From JAQVUB01 sp033809415 (lineage in GTDB: Bacteria; Verrucomicrobiota; Lentisphaeria; Oligosphaerales; Oligosphaeraceae): 21,413 nucleotides of DNA. A program made the translations under genes and the position numbers. The stretch spans positions 1-21,413 of the forward strand of contig JAPXLT010000047.1 of the NCBI GenBank assembly GCA_033809415.1, given 5' to 3'. The notes beneath the pieces are model-generated. The model worked only from the letters and a program-made list of their open reading frames with translations. It made no database searches and was not told where the DNA came from. This document shows, piece after piece, positions 1 to 6,689 of the stretch (positions are counted from its first letter, which is position 1; every line of letters starts with the position of its first letter).

Positions 1-222
1 GGTGCCTTTACAAGGCACTGTCTTTGGGTGGGTTCCTCACCCCAGGCTAAAGCCAGGGGTTAAGCATGGTTAAGCGCCTACGGCGCAAAGCATTGTACCG
101 ATCCGACCAATCCGACCGATCAGCTGTCCGTGTCCCGTCCGTGTCCCGTCCGTGTAAAGTCCGTGTGGGTTGTGGGCGTCAGCCCGCGCCAAGCCTTTTC
201 GTGTATTTCGTTGTTAAAAAAA
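1..222 (+). repeat. Composite intergenic repeat, copy A
   Basis: This block is nearly identical over its first ~127 bases to 1436-1562, so it is a direct repeat on the other side of the MNT-HEPN pair. It contains three successive small hairpins: GTGCCTT/AAGGCAC at 2-18, ACCCCaGGCT/AGCCaGGGGT at 39-60, and GCGCC/GGCGC at 74-86. The first and third share the loop TAC. An 11-bp tandem array follows (130-162), and the block ends with a widespread motif running from CCTTTTCGTG to GTTAAAAAAA (193-222). The block may extend left of the window. No gene is supported in 1-314. Confidence 0.85.
130..162 (+). repeat. 11-bp tandem repeat, short allele
   Basis: Two exact copies of GTGTCCCGTCC are followed by one degenerate copy, GTGTAAAGTCC. 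The same array has six copies plus the same degenerate unit at 1565-1641, so copy number differs between two otherwise matching blocks. Confidence 0.85.
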
Positions 223-282
223 GTTAAAAAAATAAACTACGAAAGGCCCAAAAGTTGTTGCCTTTTTAATAACAATCATTAT

Positions 283-303
283 CTTATAGGTAACAACCAT
301 AAG
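283..303. promoter_or_regulatory. Possible operator upstream of the MNT-HEPN pair
   Basis: An imperfect inverted repeat pairs CTTATaGGT with ACCATAAG around a short AACA centre, immediately before the ribosome binding site of the MNT gene. A second, overlapping pair is GTTGTTGCC (254-262) with GGTAACAAC (289-297), with one mismatch. The first protein carries an N-terminal helix-turn-helix, so autoregulation at this site is plausible. This is inference from position and symmetry only. Confidence 0.35.
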
Positions 304-314
304 ATGAGGTGCAT

Positions 315-917
315 ATGTTGGCGACAATTCTCGGTTCCAAGGGACGCGCGGAAATTCTAAAATGTTTATTTACACTCGAACGGAGACGTGTTCATCTGCG
401 TGCATTGTCGCGTTCGGCGTCGATCAGTGCCCCGGTTCTAAAACGTGAGTTGCAAAAACTGTCGGATTTGTCACTCATCATTACCGAAAAAGATGGCAAC
501 AGGGTTTATTTTTCCGCAAATCATCAGCATTATTTGTACGCTGTTCTCTGCCAACTGGTGCAAAAAACGGAAGGCAGCGAAGCGATTTTACGCGACTGTT
601 TTTCGGATTGCCCGGCAAAATACGTTTTTCTGTTCGGCTCCTTTGCCAGCGGCACCGCACATGCTGCCAGTGATATTGATCTTTTTGTGATTGGGGATTG
701 CGGTTTGCGGGAAGTGACCCGCCGTATTCATCTGGTTGCAGACAAAATTGGTCGTGAGATCAATCCTTACGTAATCTCCGAGCAGGCGTTTCTGCAGCGG
801 AAAAACAAACAGGATCATTTCATACTCGAGATCATACAATCACCGAAAATCTTTCTGAAAGGAACACCAGATGAGTTTGTCGCAATGGGAAATGAACGGA
901 TGGCTGAAACCCCATAA
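315..917 (+). CDS. HTH-nucleotidyltransferase (MNT) protein, likely antitoxin of an MNT-HEPN module
   Basis: The protein has 200 residues. About residues 1-75 resemble a winged helix-turn-helix of the ArsR/MarR kind. About residues 95-190 are a minimal nucleotidyltransferase, with the motif GSFASGTAHAASDID. Here G108-S109 is followed after ten residues by the metal-binding D120 and D122, the GSx10DxD signature. In known HEPN-MNT toxin-antitoxin systems the MNT partner neutralises the HEPN RNase by transferring AMP to a tyrosine near its active site. The ATG at 315 is chosen because GAGG (306-309) lies five bases upstream; a GTG at 309 would place this site inside the gene. The 3' end overlaps the HEPN gene by 47 bases, so translation is probably coupled. 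The fused HTH suggests that it also represses its own operon. The role is inferred from family and context. Confidence 0.8.
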   Translation: MLATILGSKGRAEILKCLFTLERRRVHLRALSRSASISAPVLKRELQKLSDLSLIITEKDGNRVYFSANHQHYLYAVLCQLVQKTEGSEAILRDCFSDCPAKYVFLFGSFASGTAHAASDIDLFVIGDCGLREVTRRIHLVADKIGREINPYVISEQAFLQRKNKQDHFILEIIQSPKIFLKGTPDEFVAMGNERMAETP

Positions 918-1311
918 AACCGACCGTCAGGAAATTGCCAATTTGCTGGCAATTGCTGATCGTGATATTTTGGACGCGGCTGCCGAAGGTCTTTCCGACG
1001 ACTGGAAATTCGGCATTGCCTACAATGCGGCATTAAAGCTCTGCACACTGATGCTGTATGCCACCGGATATCGTCCGGAAAATACACTGGCCCATTATCG
1101 CACCTTGATGGCAATTGAATATACCATTGGTGCACATCGCAAAGAGGATGCGGTGTACCTGAATGCCTGCCGGATAAAAAGGAACACGGTGGAATATGAT
1201 AATGTCGGAGGAGCATCATCCGACGAAGCAAAAGAACTGCTGACTTTTGCAAAGGATCTCCGTCTTGAAATTCTGAACCTTCTGCAGAAAAATCACCCTG
1301 ACCTGCTCTAG
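871..1311 (+). CDS. HEPN-domain protein, likely toxin partner of the MNT gene
   Basis: The protein has 146 residues and is mainly helical, with the look of a HEPN domain. The expected active-site region reads RIKRNTVEYD, with R104, N105, E108 and Y109. The canonical HEPN ribonuclease motif is R-x4-6-H; here no histidine follows at that spacing, and an R-x3-E-Y arrangement replaces it, as I recall for some divergent HEPN families. Y109 occupies the kind of place modified by AMP in characterised HEPN-MNT systems. The start at 871 has AAAGGA (858-863) at suitable distance and lies inside the upstream gene. If active, it would act in the cytoplasm on RNA. Loss of the histidine could instead mean a non-nucleolytic or altered toxin. 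Family assignment is by motif and gene pairing, without a search. Confidence 0.7.
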   Translation: MSLSQWEMNGWLKPHKTDRQEIANLLAIADRDILDAAAEGLSDDWKFGIAYNAALKLCTLMLYATGYRPENTLAHYRTLMAIEYTIGAHRKEDAVYLNACRIKRNTVEYDNVGGASSDEAKELLTFAKDLRLEILNLLQKNHPDLL

Positions 1312-1564
1312 TCGATACCCCTATAAAAAAATTTTCGTACTACTCCTATTGCCAAACTTCTTGTTTTTTCAGAAAGATTTTTCAGAAAAGAAAGCTTTAA
1401 GTCATTGGCATATAAGCACTTCTCCGTCTGATTGTGGTGCCTTTACAAGGCACTGTCTTTGGGTGGGTTCCTCACCCCAGGCTAAAGCCAGGGGTTAAGC
1501 ATGGTTAAGCGCCTACGGCGCAAAGCATTGTACCGATCCGACCAATCCGACCGATCAGCTGTTT

Positions 1565-1641
1565 GTGTCCCGTCCGTGTCCCGTCCGTGTCCCGTCCGTG
1601 TCCTGTCCGTGTCCCGTCCGTGTCCCGTCCGTGTAAAGTCC
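1565..1641 (+). repeat. 11-bp tandem repeat, long allele
   Basis: Six units of GTGTCCCGTCC are followed by the degenerate unit GTGTAAAGTCC. The fourth unit has one change (GTGTCCTGTCC). The period of 11 is not a multiple of three, so apparent proteins across it are artefacts. There are no unique spacers, so it is not a CRISPR array. Confidence 0.9.
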
Positions 1642-1758
1642 GTGTGGGTTGTGGACGGCAGCCCGCGCCAAGCCTTTTCGTGTGGTTCGTGGTAAAAAAA
1701 ATTCAATCGAAGCCGATCTTTTGGTGCTGCGATTCGGACGGAGTAGCCATAAAGAATT

Positions 1759-1781
1759 GGAGATCACAAATTGTGATCTCC
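1759..1781. repeat. 23-bp palindrome, copy 1
   Basis: Perfect 11-base arms, GGAGATCACAA and TTGTGATCTCC, surround a single central A. The same 23 bases occur at 8892-8914 inside the matching repeat block, while neighbouring bases differ. The core TGTGAnnnTCACA-like symmetry, turned inside out, is reminiscent of protein-binding sites, but no binder can be named. Confidence 0.8.
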
Positions 1782-2068
1782 CAGCCACCATAGCACCTTC
1801 AGTTTTTAAAGTAAAGATATATTATAAAGCAACGGTTAGGGCAACGGTTAGGGATGGAGATGCGACATGTCATTGCCGGTAAATTTTCGTGCCTTTTCGT
1901 GTATTTCGTTGTTAAAAAAATCTCCCAGCTTCGGTTCAATGAACTTACCATCCCATCCGTCAAAGCAGCAACCCTACAAATTTTCCGTGCTTTCCGTGGA
2001 CAAAAAATCTTTTTGCCTGAAGTCTGAATTAAAGAGTAATGACATTTTTTAATGATGAGGTGCCTGGC

Positions 2069-2425
2069 ATGGATAAAGCAATCACAATCAAAATCACTGA
2101 TTTCATAGGGAGTCCAAACTGCATCTCCGCCGAGGATGGACAAAAAGTCTTTGAAAAGATCGAGGCGCTTTTCAAAGACGGGAAAAGTGTCATTCTGTCC
2201 TTTGACCGAGTGAAAATACTGATTTCGCTTTTTCTCAACATGGCAATCGGGCAACTGTATGGTTCTTTTACCGAGCAGGAAATCCGTGCGAAACTTGAGG
2301 TTCAAGGCCTTCCTGGGGATGACATGGAGCTTTTGCGACGCGTTGTGGATAATGCAAAAAAGTATTATGCAAACCCAAGCCACTATGACAGGGCATGGCA
2401 GAACGAGGTGGGAGGAAATGAATAA
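2069..2425 (+). CDS. STAS-like (DUF4325-type) protein paired with a PIN nuclease
   Basis: The protein has 118 residues. It shows the small STAS-like alpha/beta pattern of the DUF4325 family: a segment after the first strand (about 20-35), then SVILSFDRVKILISLFLNMA (a strand, a turn and a serine/leucine-rich helix), then GQLYGSF. The tail is basic and rich in lysine, arginine and tyrosine. The ATG at 2069 is preferred over an in-frame ATG at 2039 because GATGAGGTG (2054-2062) lies just before it. The last eight bases overlap the PIN gene in the pattern ATGAATAA, so the two are translationally coupled. The function of DUF4325 proteins is not established. The tight pairing with a PIN nuclease suggests that it is the antitoxin or regulatory partner. 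No DNA-binding domain is obvious. Confidence 0.7.
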   Translation: MDKAITIKITDFIGSPNCISAEDGQKVFEKIEALFKDGKSVILSFDRVKILISLFLNMAIGQLYGSFTEQEIRAKLEVQGLPGDDMELLRRVVDNAKKYYANPSHYDRAWQNEVGGNE

Positions 2426-2969
2426 TAAAGCGTATGATTTGGCGCATTATTCTTTTGCAAAAGGAGAGCGGATCCTACTGGACGCAAACATATGGATATA
2501 TTTGTTCCCAGCTCCCAGTGGGACAAAATATAAATACGCATACCAATACTCATCTGCATTTGACAAGCTCATCATGGCAGGGGCGCAACCAATAATTGAT
2601 CCCATAGTGCTTAGTGAATATCTCAATCGGTACTGCCGAATCGAGTATGACGCCTCTTATAATTTGAAATATGAGAAATATAAGGAGTTCAGGCAATCAA
2701 GCGACTTTGCTGCAGTCGCTGAAACCGCAGAATGCTTTGCCATGAAAATCCTTAAATGCTGCCGTGTCCATTCACTACCGACAAATAATCTGGATTTACG
2801 TCGTGCTTTGGCGGAATTCAAGTCCGGAAAAATCGATTTCAATGATTGCCTTCTGGTTGATATATGCAAGAAGGAAAATCTTAAATTAATGACCAACGAT
2901 AAAGATTTTCAGCGGATGGATATTGAAATATTGACTTCAAATCCCAATTTGCTCAAAGCTTATTCCTAA
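2418..2969 (+). CDS. PIN-domain nuclease, likely toxin
   Basis: The protein has 183 residues. The acidic PIN residues are visible in order: D22 in RILLDANIWIYLF, E67 in VLSEYLNRY, D140 and D143 in IDFNDCLLV, and D161/D163 in LMTNDKDF. PIN domains are metal-dependent ribonucleases of the VapC/FitB kind, acting on tRNA, rRNA or mRNA in the cytoplasm. At 183 residues it is longer than a typical VapC of about 130, with a helical insert around residues 70-125. The start at 2418 sits inside the end of the STAS-like gene, preceded by a purine-rich GAGGTGGGAGGAA. A 54-base inverted repeat follows the stop by three bases and may act as a transcription or mRNA end structure. The toxin role is inferred from fold and pairing; the substrate is unknown. 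Confidence 0.8.
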   Translation: MNNKAYDLAHYSFAKGERILLDANIWIYLFPAPSGTKYKYAYQYSSAFDKLIMAGAQPIIDPIVLSEYLNRYCRIEYDASYNLKYEKYKEFRQSSDFAAVAETAECFAMKILKCCRVHSLPTNNLDLRRALAEFKSGKIDFNDCLLVDICKKENLKLMTNDKDFQRMDIEILTSNPNLLKAYS

Positions 2970-2972
2970 GAT

Positions 2973-3026
2973 AACCGCCAAGACGCCAAGGGCGCCCTGC
3001 TTGGCGTCCTTGGCGTCTTGGCGGTT
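2973..3026. repeat. Long inverted repeat (18-bp arms) after the PIN gene
   Basis: The arms AACCGCCAAGACGCCAAG (2973-2990) and its exact reverse complement (3009-3026) flank an 18-base loop that repeats part of the arm (CTTGGCGTC). It starts three bases after the PIN stop codon. There is no U-tract, so it is not a standard intrinsic terminator, but the folded RNA would be very stable and could protect or end the transcript. The self-repeating CCAAGACGCCAAGG pattern looks like a dispersed genome repeat. Confidence 0.8.
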
Positions 3027-3038
3027 CAAATCCCTATG

Positions 3039-3109
3039 CCATCCCATCCGCCAAAGCAGCAACCCCTATAAAATTTCGTGCCTTTTCGTGTTTTTTCGTT
3101 GTTAAAAAA
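3039..3109 (+). repeat. Short dispersed intergenic repeat
   Basis: The block begins CCATCCCATCCG, passes through AAAGCAGCAACCCCTATAAAA and ends GTTAAAAAA. The same unit, with small changes, begins at 1948, 8708 and 9085, always in this orientation and always between genes. It probably forms the 3' module of the larger composite repeats. Confidence 0.75.
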
Positions 3110-3234
3110 TAGCTCTCAAGCGGATTGCCGGAATTAGGAATTGATATGATTTCCCGGGGTTTTCTATGTTTCAAGTCACATTTTCTATGATTCTGTATGA
3201 TTTTTCTTGAAATTCCGTTTTTCCGGCACTATGT

Positions 3235-3442
3235 TTTCTCTGCGGTTCAGACATCATCTAGCCCCACCCACCCAGGGGGCACCCCACCCTCGATAAGGTA
3301 CGCGCGCACGAGGCGGAAGGAGGGAGGCAAGGGCAGGCGTCAGACGGGTCGAACGCGGCGACAGAATGGATGGAAGACGGACATCCCCAACGCATCCCTA
3401 CCTTTTTTTGGACGCCCTCTAGGTAGAGAGGCAAGAGGAATC
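3235..3442 (+). other. GC-rich leader before the AlbA_2 gene
   Basis: Between an AT-rich stretch (3110-3230) and the AlbA_2 start lies about 200 bases rich in G and C. It contains purine runs (GGCGGAAGGAGGGAGGCAAGG) and ends near CTACC TTTTTTT and GGTAG, which could pair. The frame of the downstream gene is open through it back to 3197, but the encoded arginine/proline-rich sequence is unlike any AlbA_2 N-terminus. I see no confident promoter, riboswitch or RNA family. Confidence 0.4.
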
Positions 3443-4312
3443 ATGAGCATCGAGAATCTCATTGGCGAGACAACTGAATATGATAAAAAGCAGGCTCTCG
3501 AGGAAAAACGCCCCAAGAGCTGGTGCAAGACTGTTAGCGCATTTGCTAACGGTAATGGTGGAGTCCTGATTTTTGGCGTAAGCGATGACGAGACGATCAT
3601 TGGCTTGGACAATCCAGAGGATACGGCCGACAAAATCAGTGAGATCATCAAAACCCATCTGGATCCAATCCCCGAGTTCAAGCTTCGCTTTGAAAAGATG
3701 GACGACAAAACATTGCTCATCCTAGATGTTCTGAAGGGCGATGACACTCCATACTACTATTCTTCCGATGGTGTCTTGGAGACCTACATCCGTGTCGGCA
3801 ATGAAAGTGTCAAAGCCACAGCAACGGAGCAGAAACGGCTGGTCCTAAGGGGGAAAAATTCCTCGTATGACACCCTGGGTTCCACCTATAAAGTTACCGA
3901 TTTTTCCTTTACAAAGTTGCGCGAGCGATATAAGAAATGGACGGGGAAAAGCTTTGAAAGAAAAGACCTGATTTCCTTTGGTTTAGCAAATGACGATGGA
4001 TATCTGACCAATGCAGGCGCACTATTGACGGACGAAAGCCCCGTACGCTGGTCAAGAGTATTTTGCACTCGTTGGAACGGACTAAACAAAAGTGGCGGCA
4101 CTGTAGATGCGCTTGATGATGCTGAATATTCAGGAAGCTTAATTTTGCTGCTTGAGAATGGCGAGGCTTTCATCAAGCGGAATACGCGAATGATGTGGCG
4201 AAAAACAGCAAACTCGCGTGAGGAAATGCCAGAATATGTCGAGCGCAGTTATCACGAGGCACTCATCAATGCCCTCGTTCACCGCTTATGTAAAGCTTTA
4301 CATAACTGGTGA
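3443..4312 (+). pseudogene. AlbA_2/Schlafen-type ATP-binding regulator, 5' part, split by the RIT element
   Basis: This encodes the N-terminal 281 residues of a 457-residue protein plus eight codons from the inserted element (LCKALHNW) before a stop at 4310. About residues 5-135 form an AlbA_2 (Schlafen AlbA-like) domain, with SWCKTVSAFANGNGGVLIFGVSDD as its hallmark. About residues 145-270 are the linker region of the COG2865 family, and the part ends in the N box of a GHKL-type ATPase, EALINALVHR. COG2865 proteins are often called transcriptional regulators and occur in defence and stress loci; their biochemical role is poorly known. The ATG at 3443 is chosen for AGAGGA upstream and for the fit to family N-termini. 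The fragment lacks the G1 and G2 boxes, so ATP binding must be lost unless the element excises. The rest lies at 7794-8324. Confidence 0.85.
4286..4305. repeat. 20-bp terminal palindrome, left end of RIT
   Basis: TTATGTAAAG and its reverse complement CTTTACATAA abut with no spacer. The same core recurs in the inverted terminal repeats and in further subterminal sites at 4382-4394, 7705-7717 and 7760-7772, in both orientations. These are probably recombinase binding sites. This copy has no counterpart at the right end. Confidence 0.8.
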
Positions 4313-4338
4313 TATGTAAAGTAATTTATTATGCAAAG
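4308..4338 (+). repeat. RIT inverted repeat, left
   Basis: 31 bases from GGTGATATG to ATGCAAAG are the exact reverse complement of 7763-7793. The outer GGTGA matches the arms of the chromosomal target. Two TTATG(T/C)AAAG-like sites lie within it, at 4313-4324 and 4329-4338. Confidence 0.9.
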
Positions 4339-4441
4339 CATAGGATCATTTTTGACATATTTATACTTCAGTTCCTAGATATTACTTTACATAATATTTA
4401 GTCGATTTCAAGTGCGTTTGCTTCGTTTATCTTGCTGAACC

Positions 4442-4456
4442 CCAGGATAGTCCTGG
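4442..4456 (+). promoter_or_regulatory. Small hairpin in the leader of the first recombinase
   Basis: CCAGGA and TCCTGG pair around a TAG loop, 34 bases before the start codon. The 5' leader of the operon (4339-4489) otherwise holds only one more arm-type site (4382-4394). A role in limiting expression is possible but not shown. Confidence 0.4.
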
Positions 4457-4489
4457 ATTTCAAGACAAGCCACAATAAACGGAGGCAAG

Positions 4490-5710
4490 ATGAATCTTCA
4501 AGAATTGAATGCAACATGTGAACGTCTGTACCGTCGTCTGGAAGAGGACGGATATAGCGCGACTGTCATTTCCACCAACAAGTGGATCCTGGGACATTTC
4601 CAGAAGTACTGTGCGCTGCGGTCGCTGAACGACATTGGTGTTTCGGACGCAGCCAGGTTTCTCAAGGAGCAATACGACATTGACTATCAAAGTGTCTCGT
4701 GTGCGCATCAGACCGTTCTGCGGCGTCCGCTCCTGATTCTCTTTGAGTTCCACATGAGCGGCAACTACTGCAAGACGCATCAGCGTGGCTCCACGACGGA
4801 GATTCCGCTGGTTTACTCTGGTTTATACATGAGGTACCATGGTTTTGTAAACCGCCAGAGAATCTGCCTAGGCACAAAGCAGGTCAAGATATGGGTCTTC
4901 ACGTCATACCTTTCCCACCTGGCGCGCAAGGGCATATCGACCCTTGCGCAATGGGAGCTATGCCAGGTGCATGAATACATGGGCACGCTGGGGCATTTTG
5001 CCATTGCCACAAGGCGCCGTTTCGCCTCGGCGCTGCGCGAGGCGCTTGATTGGCTTCACGGCGAGCGTTCAATATGCTTCAGCGGACATCAGGCATTTCC
5101 CCTTATCAGGAAGCAGCCGGGCAACAAGATCCTATCCTATTACACCCAGGATGAAATAGACAGGATGGTCGCCGCCATAGATGTAGAAAGTCCGGGGGGG
5201 CGCAGGGACATGCTCATCGTCAGCCTTGCCGCGGTGCTTGGCCTGCGGGCAGGCGACATAATCAATCTCAAGTTCGAGAACATAGACTGGAACAACAATG
5301 CCATAAACATCGTCCAGGGGAAAACCGGACGCCAGCTGACGCTGCCGCTTGTGGACGCGGTGAAATTTCCGCTCATAGACTATCTGAAGAACGGCAGGCA
5401 CGAAAGCAGGGACAACGACTACATCCTCGTGACGACGTATGCCCCATATACAAAATACTCGTGCACCGCATCGCTTTGCAAGGTGATAACGAAATGCATG
5501 GGCAAGGCGGGGATAAACATAGACGGACGCCACCACGGCCCGCATGCCCTTCGCCATTCCCTGGCAACCAACCTCATGCGGAACAACGCCCCCCTGAGCG
5601 CCATATCCAATGTGCTTGGACATGCAAGCACGCGCACGACGGAGCTGTACCTTACCGTTGACGAGAGGAACCTGCGTCAGCTTTCCCTGGAGGTGCCCGA
5701 TGAAAAATGA
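4490..5710 (+). CDS. ritA: Tyrosine recombinase A of the RIT trio
   Basis: The protein has 406 residues. About residues 110-205 contain the SAM-like core-binding region. About 215-400 are the catalytic domain, with all active residues in place: R253 (LGLRAGD), K278 (GKTGRQ), H352-x-x-R355 (HALRH), H378 (LGHAST) and nucleophile Y387 (TELYLT). These enzymes cut and rejoin DNA through a 3'-phosphotyrosine link. The N-terminal ~100 residues before the core-binding domain are longer than in XerC/D and could bind the arm-type sites at the element ends. The start at 4490 follows GGAGG (4481-4485). Its end overlaps the next gene by 11 bases. In RIT elements the first gene is the longest, as here. The symbol follows RIT convention by position. 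Confidence 0.88.
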   Translation: MNLQELNATCERLYRRLEEDGYSATVISTNKWILGHFQKYCALRSLNDIGVSDAARFLKEQYDIDYQSVSCAHQTVLRRPLLILFEFHMSGNYCKTHQRGSTTEIPLVYSGLYMRYHGFVNRQRICLGTKQVKIWVFTSYLSHLARKGISTLAQWELCQVHEYMGTLGHFAIATRRRFASALREALDWLHGERSICFSGHQAFPLIRKQPGNKILSYYTQDEIDRMVAAIDVESPGGRRDMLIVSLAAVLGLRAGDIINLKFENIDWNNNAINIVQGKTGRQLTLPLVDAVKFPLIDYLKNGRHESRDNDYILVTTYAPYTKYSCTASLCKVITKCMGKAGINIDGRHHGPHALRHSLATNLMRNNAPLSAISNVLGHASTRTTELYLTVDERNLRQLSLEVPDEK

Positions 5711-6689
5711 ACCGACATACACCGGTCCCTTCCGTGAGTTCATCCCGCAGTTCATCCTCTTCAAACGAGGGCAGGGATATGACTACGGCTATTCCATCCA
5801 GATGCGTCTGCGCGAGATAGACCTCTTCATGCGGAGGAATGGCGTCACTGCACCTGTCATCACGGAGGAAATGCATGAGATGTGGTGCGCAAGGCGAAAC
5901 GGGGAGAAGCCTTCAAACCAGGCGAAGCGCATTGCGGCCCTCTGCACCCTTGAAAGATGGCTTGTCGAGCAGATGAATCTGCCGGGGGTGTTCCTTGACA
6001 GGACGCGGAGAAGGTTCCAGCGCACGAATTTCATGCCATACATCTTTTCCAAAGAGGAAATCGCATCATCGTTCAGAATAATGGACGATGCCAAAGCCGG
6101 CAGTACACAGGACATGCGGACGCTGGCAGCCATGTTTGCGCTGTATTACGGCTGCGGGCTGCGGAAAAGCGAGGCGCAGAAACTTCGCAGGCGCGACGTC
6201 GACGTGGACAGCGGCAAGATAAGGATACTTGACGCAAAGAACCACGAGAGCCGCATCGTCATCGCCTCCGATTCCATCAGGCGGAGGCTTGGAGGGTACA
6301 GGCGAGAGTATTTGGCGGGGAAGGATGAAATGACGCCGTTTTTCCACAGGGGCGATGGAAGCGCCTTCAACGACCACATACTGTATGCCCTTTTCCATGC
6401 GGTCATGGAGCGCGCGGGAATAAGAAGGCCCGACAATGGCAGGATGCCGCGAATCCATGACCTGCGCCACACCTATGCGGTAAGGGCGCTCGAGGAAATG
6501 GAGCGCAAGGGATTCGACTTGTACGTCGCCCTGCCATTGCTCTCCAGGAGCCTTGGGCACAGGCACATAACCGAAACGGAATATTATCTCAGGCTGAGGG
6601 AGGAGCACTTCTCCTCCATTCTGGACAAGGTCAAGGCACACTCCCCTGCGTTGCCAGCCGTGCCGGCCATGACGGGAGGTGCGGAATGA
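5700..6689 (+). CDS. ritB: Tyrosine recombinase B of the RIT trio
   Basis: The protein has 329 residues. About 10-105 form the core-binding region, and about 115-320 form the catalytic domain. Catalytic residues are R155 (CGLRKSE), K180 (DAKNHES), H253-x-x-R256 (HDLRHTYA), H287 (LGHRH) and Y296 (EYYL), nine residues after the histidine as in its neighbours. The start at 5700 lies inside the end of the first recombinase gene and is preceded by GGAGG (5689-5693) at ideal spacing. An in-frame upstream ATG at 5610 would place most of its extra length over the upstream gene and lacks such a site. The stop overlaps the third gene in ATGA. The three enzymes probably act together as a complex at the element ends; this is inferred from their invariable co-occurrence in RIT elements. 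Confidence 0.87.
   Translation: MKNEPTYTGPFREFIPQFILFKRGQGYDYGYSIQMRLREIDLFMRRNGVTAPVITEEMHEMWCARRNGEKPSNQAKRIAALCTLERWLVEQMNLPGVFLDRTRRRFQRTNFMPYIFSKEEIASSFRIMDDAKAGSTQDMRTLAAMFALYYGCGLRKSEAQKLRRRDVDVDSGKIRILDAKNHESRIVIASDSIRRRLGGYRREYLAGKDEMTPFFHRGDGSAFNDHILYALFHAVMERAGIRRPDNGRMPRIHDLRHTYAVRALEEMERKGFDLYVALPLLSRSLGHRHITETEYYLRLREEHFSSILDKVKAHSPALPAVPAMTGGAE

Larger units (their letters stand above)
1436..2008 (+). repeat. Composite intergenic repeat, copy B
   Basis: This fills the gene-free stretch between the HEPN and STAS-like genes (1312-2068). Its left part (1436-1562) matches 1-127, including the three hairpins. The 11-bp array follows at 1565-1641. Its right part (about 1660-2008) matches about 8791-9118 with small indels. 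That part includes a 23-bp palindrome (1759-1781), two tandem copies of CAACGGTTAGGG (1830-1853), and two poly-A-terminated motifs (1891-1920 and 1981-2007). No open frame within it looks like a real protein. The 124 bases between the HEPN stop and 1436 are AT-rich and show nothing recognisable. Confidence 0.85.

Noticed and set aside
309..314. GTG start for the MNT gene
   Set aside because: It would overlap the GAGG ribosome binding site; ATG at 315 fits better.
1565..1641. Possible CRISPR array
   Set aside because: Units are 11 bases, contiguous, without unique spacers and without cas genes.
1482..1793. Overlapping short frames on both strands with repetitive peptides (TRTGHGRDTD, CPVRVPSVSRP)
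   Set aside because: They are translations of the 11-bp array in different frames.
1830..1853. CAACGGTTAGGG pair as telomere-like or origin iterons
   Set aside because: Only two units per copy, inside a dispersed repeat, with no replication gene nearby.
3197..3442. In-frame upstream start for the AlbA_2 gene (82 extra residues)
   Set aside because: The extra part is arginine/proline-rich, GC-rich, unlike the family N-terminus, and the ATG at 3443 has its own AGAGGA site.
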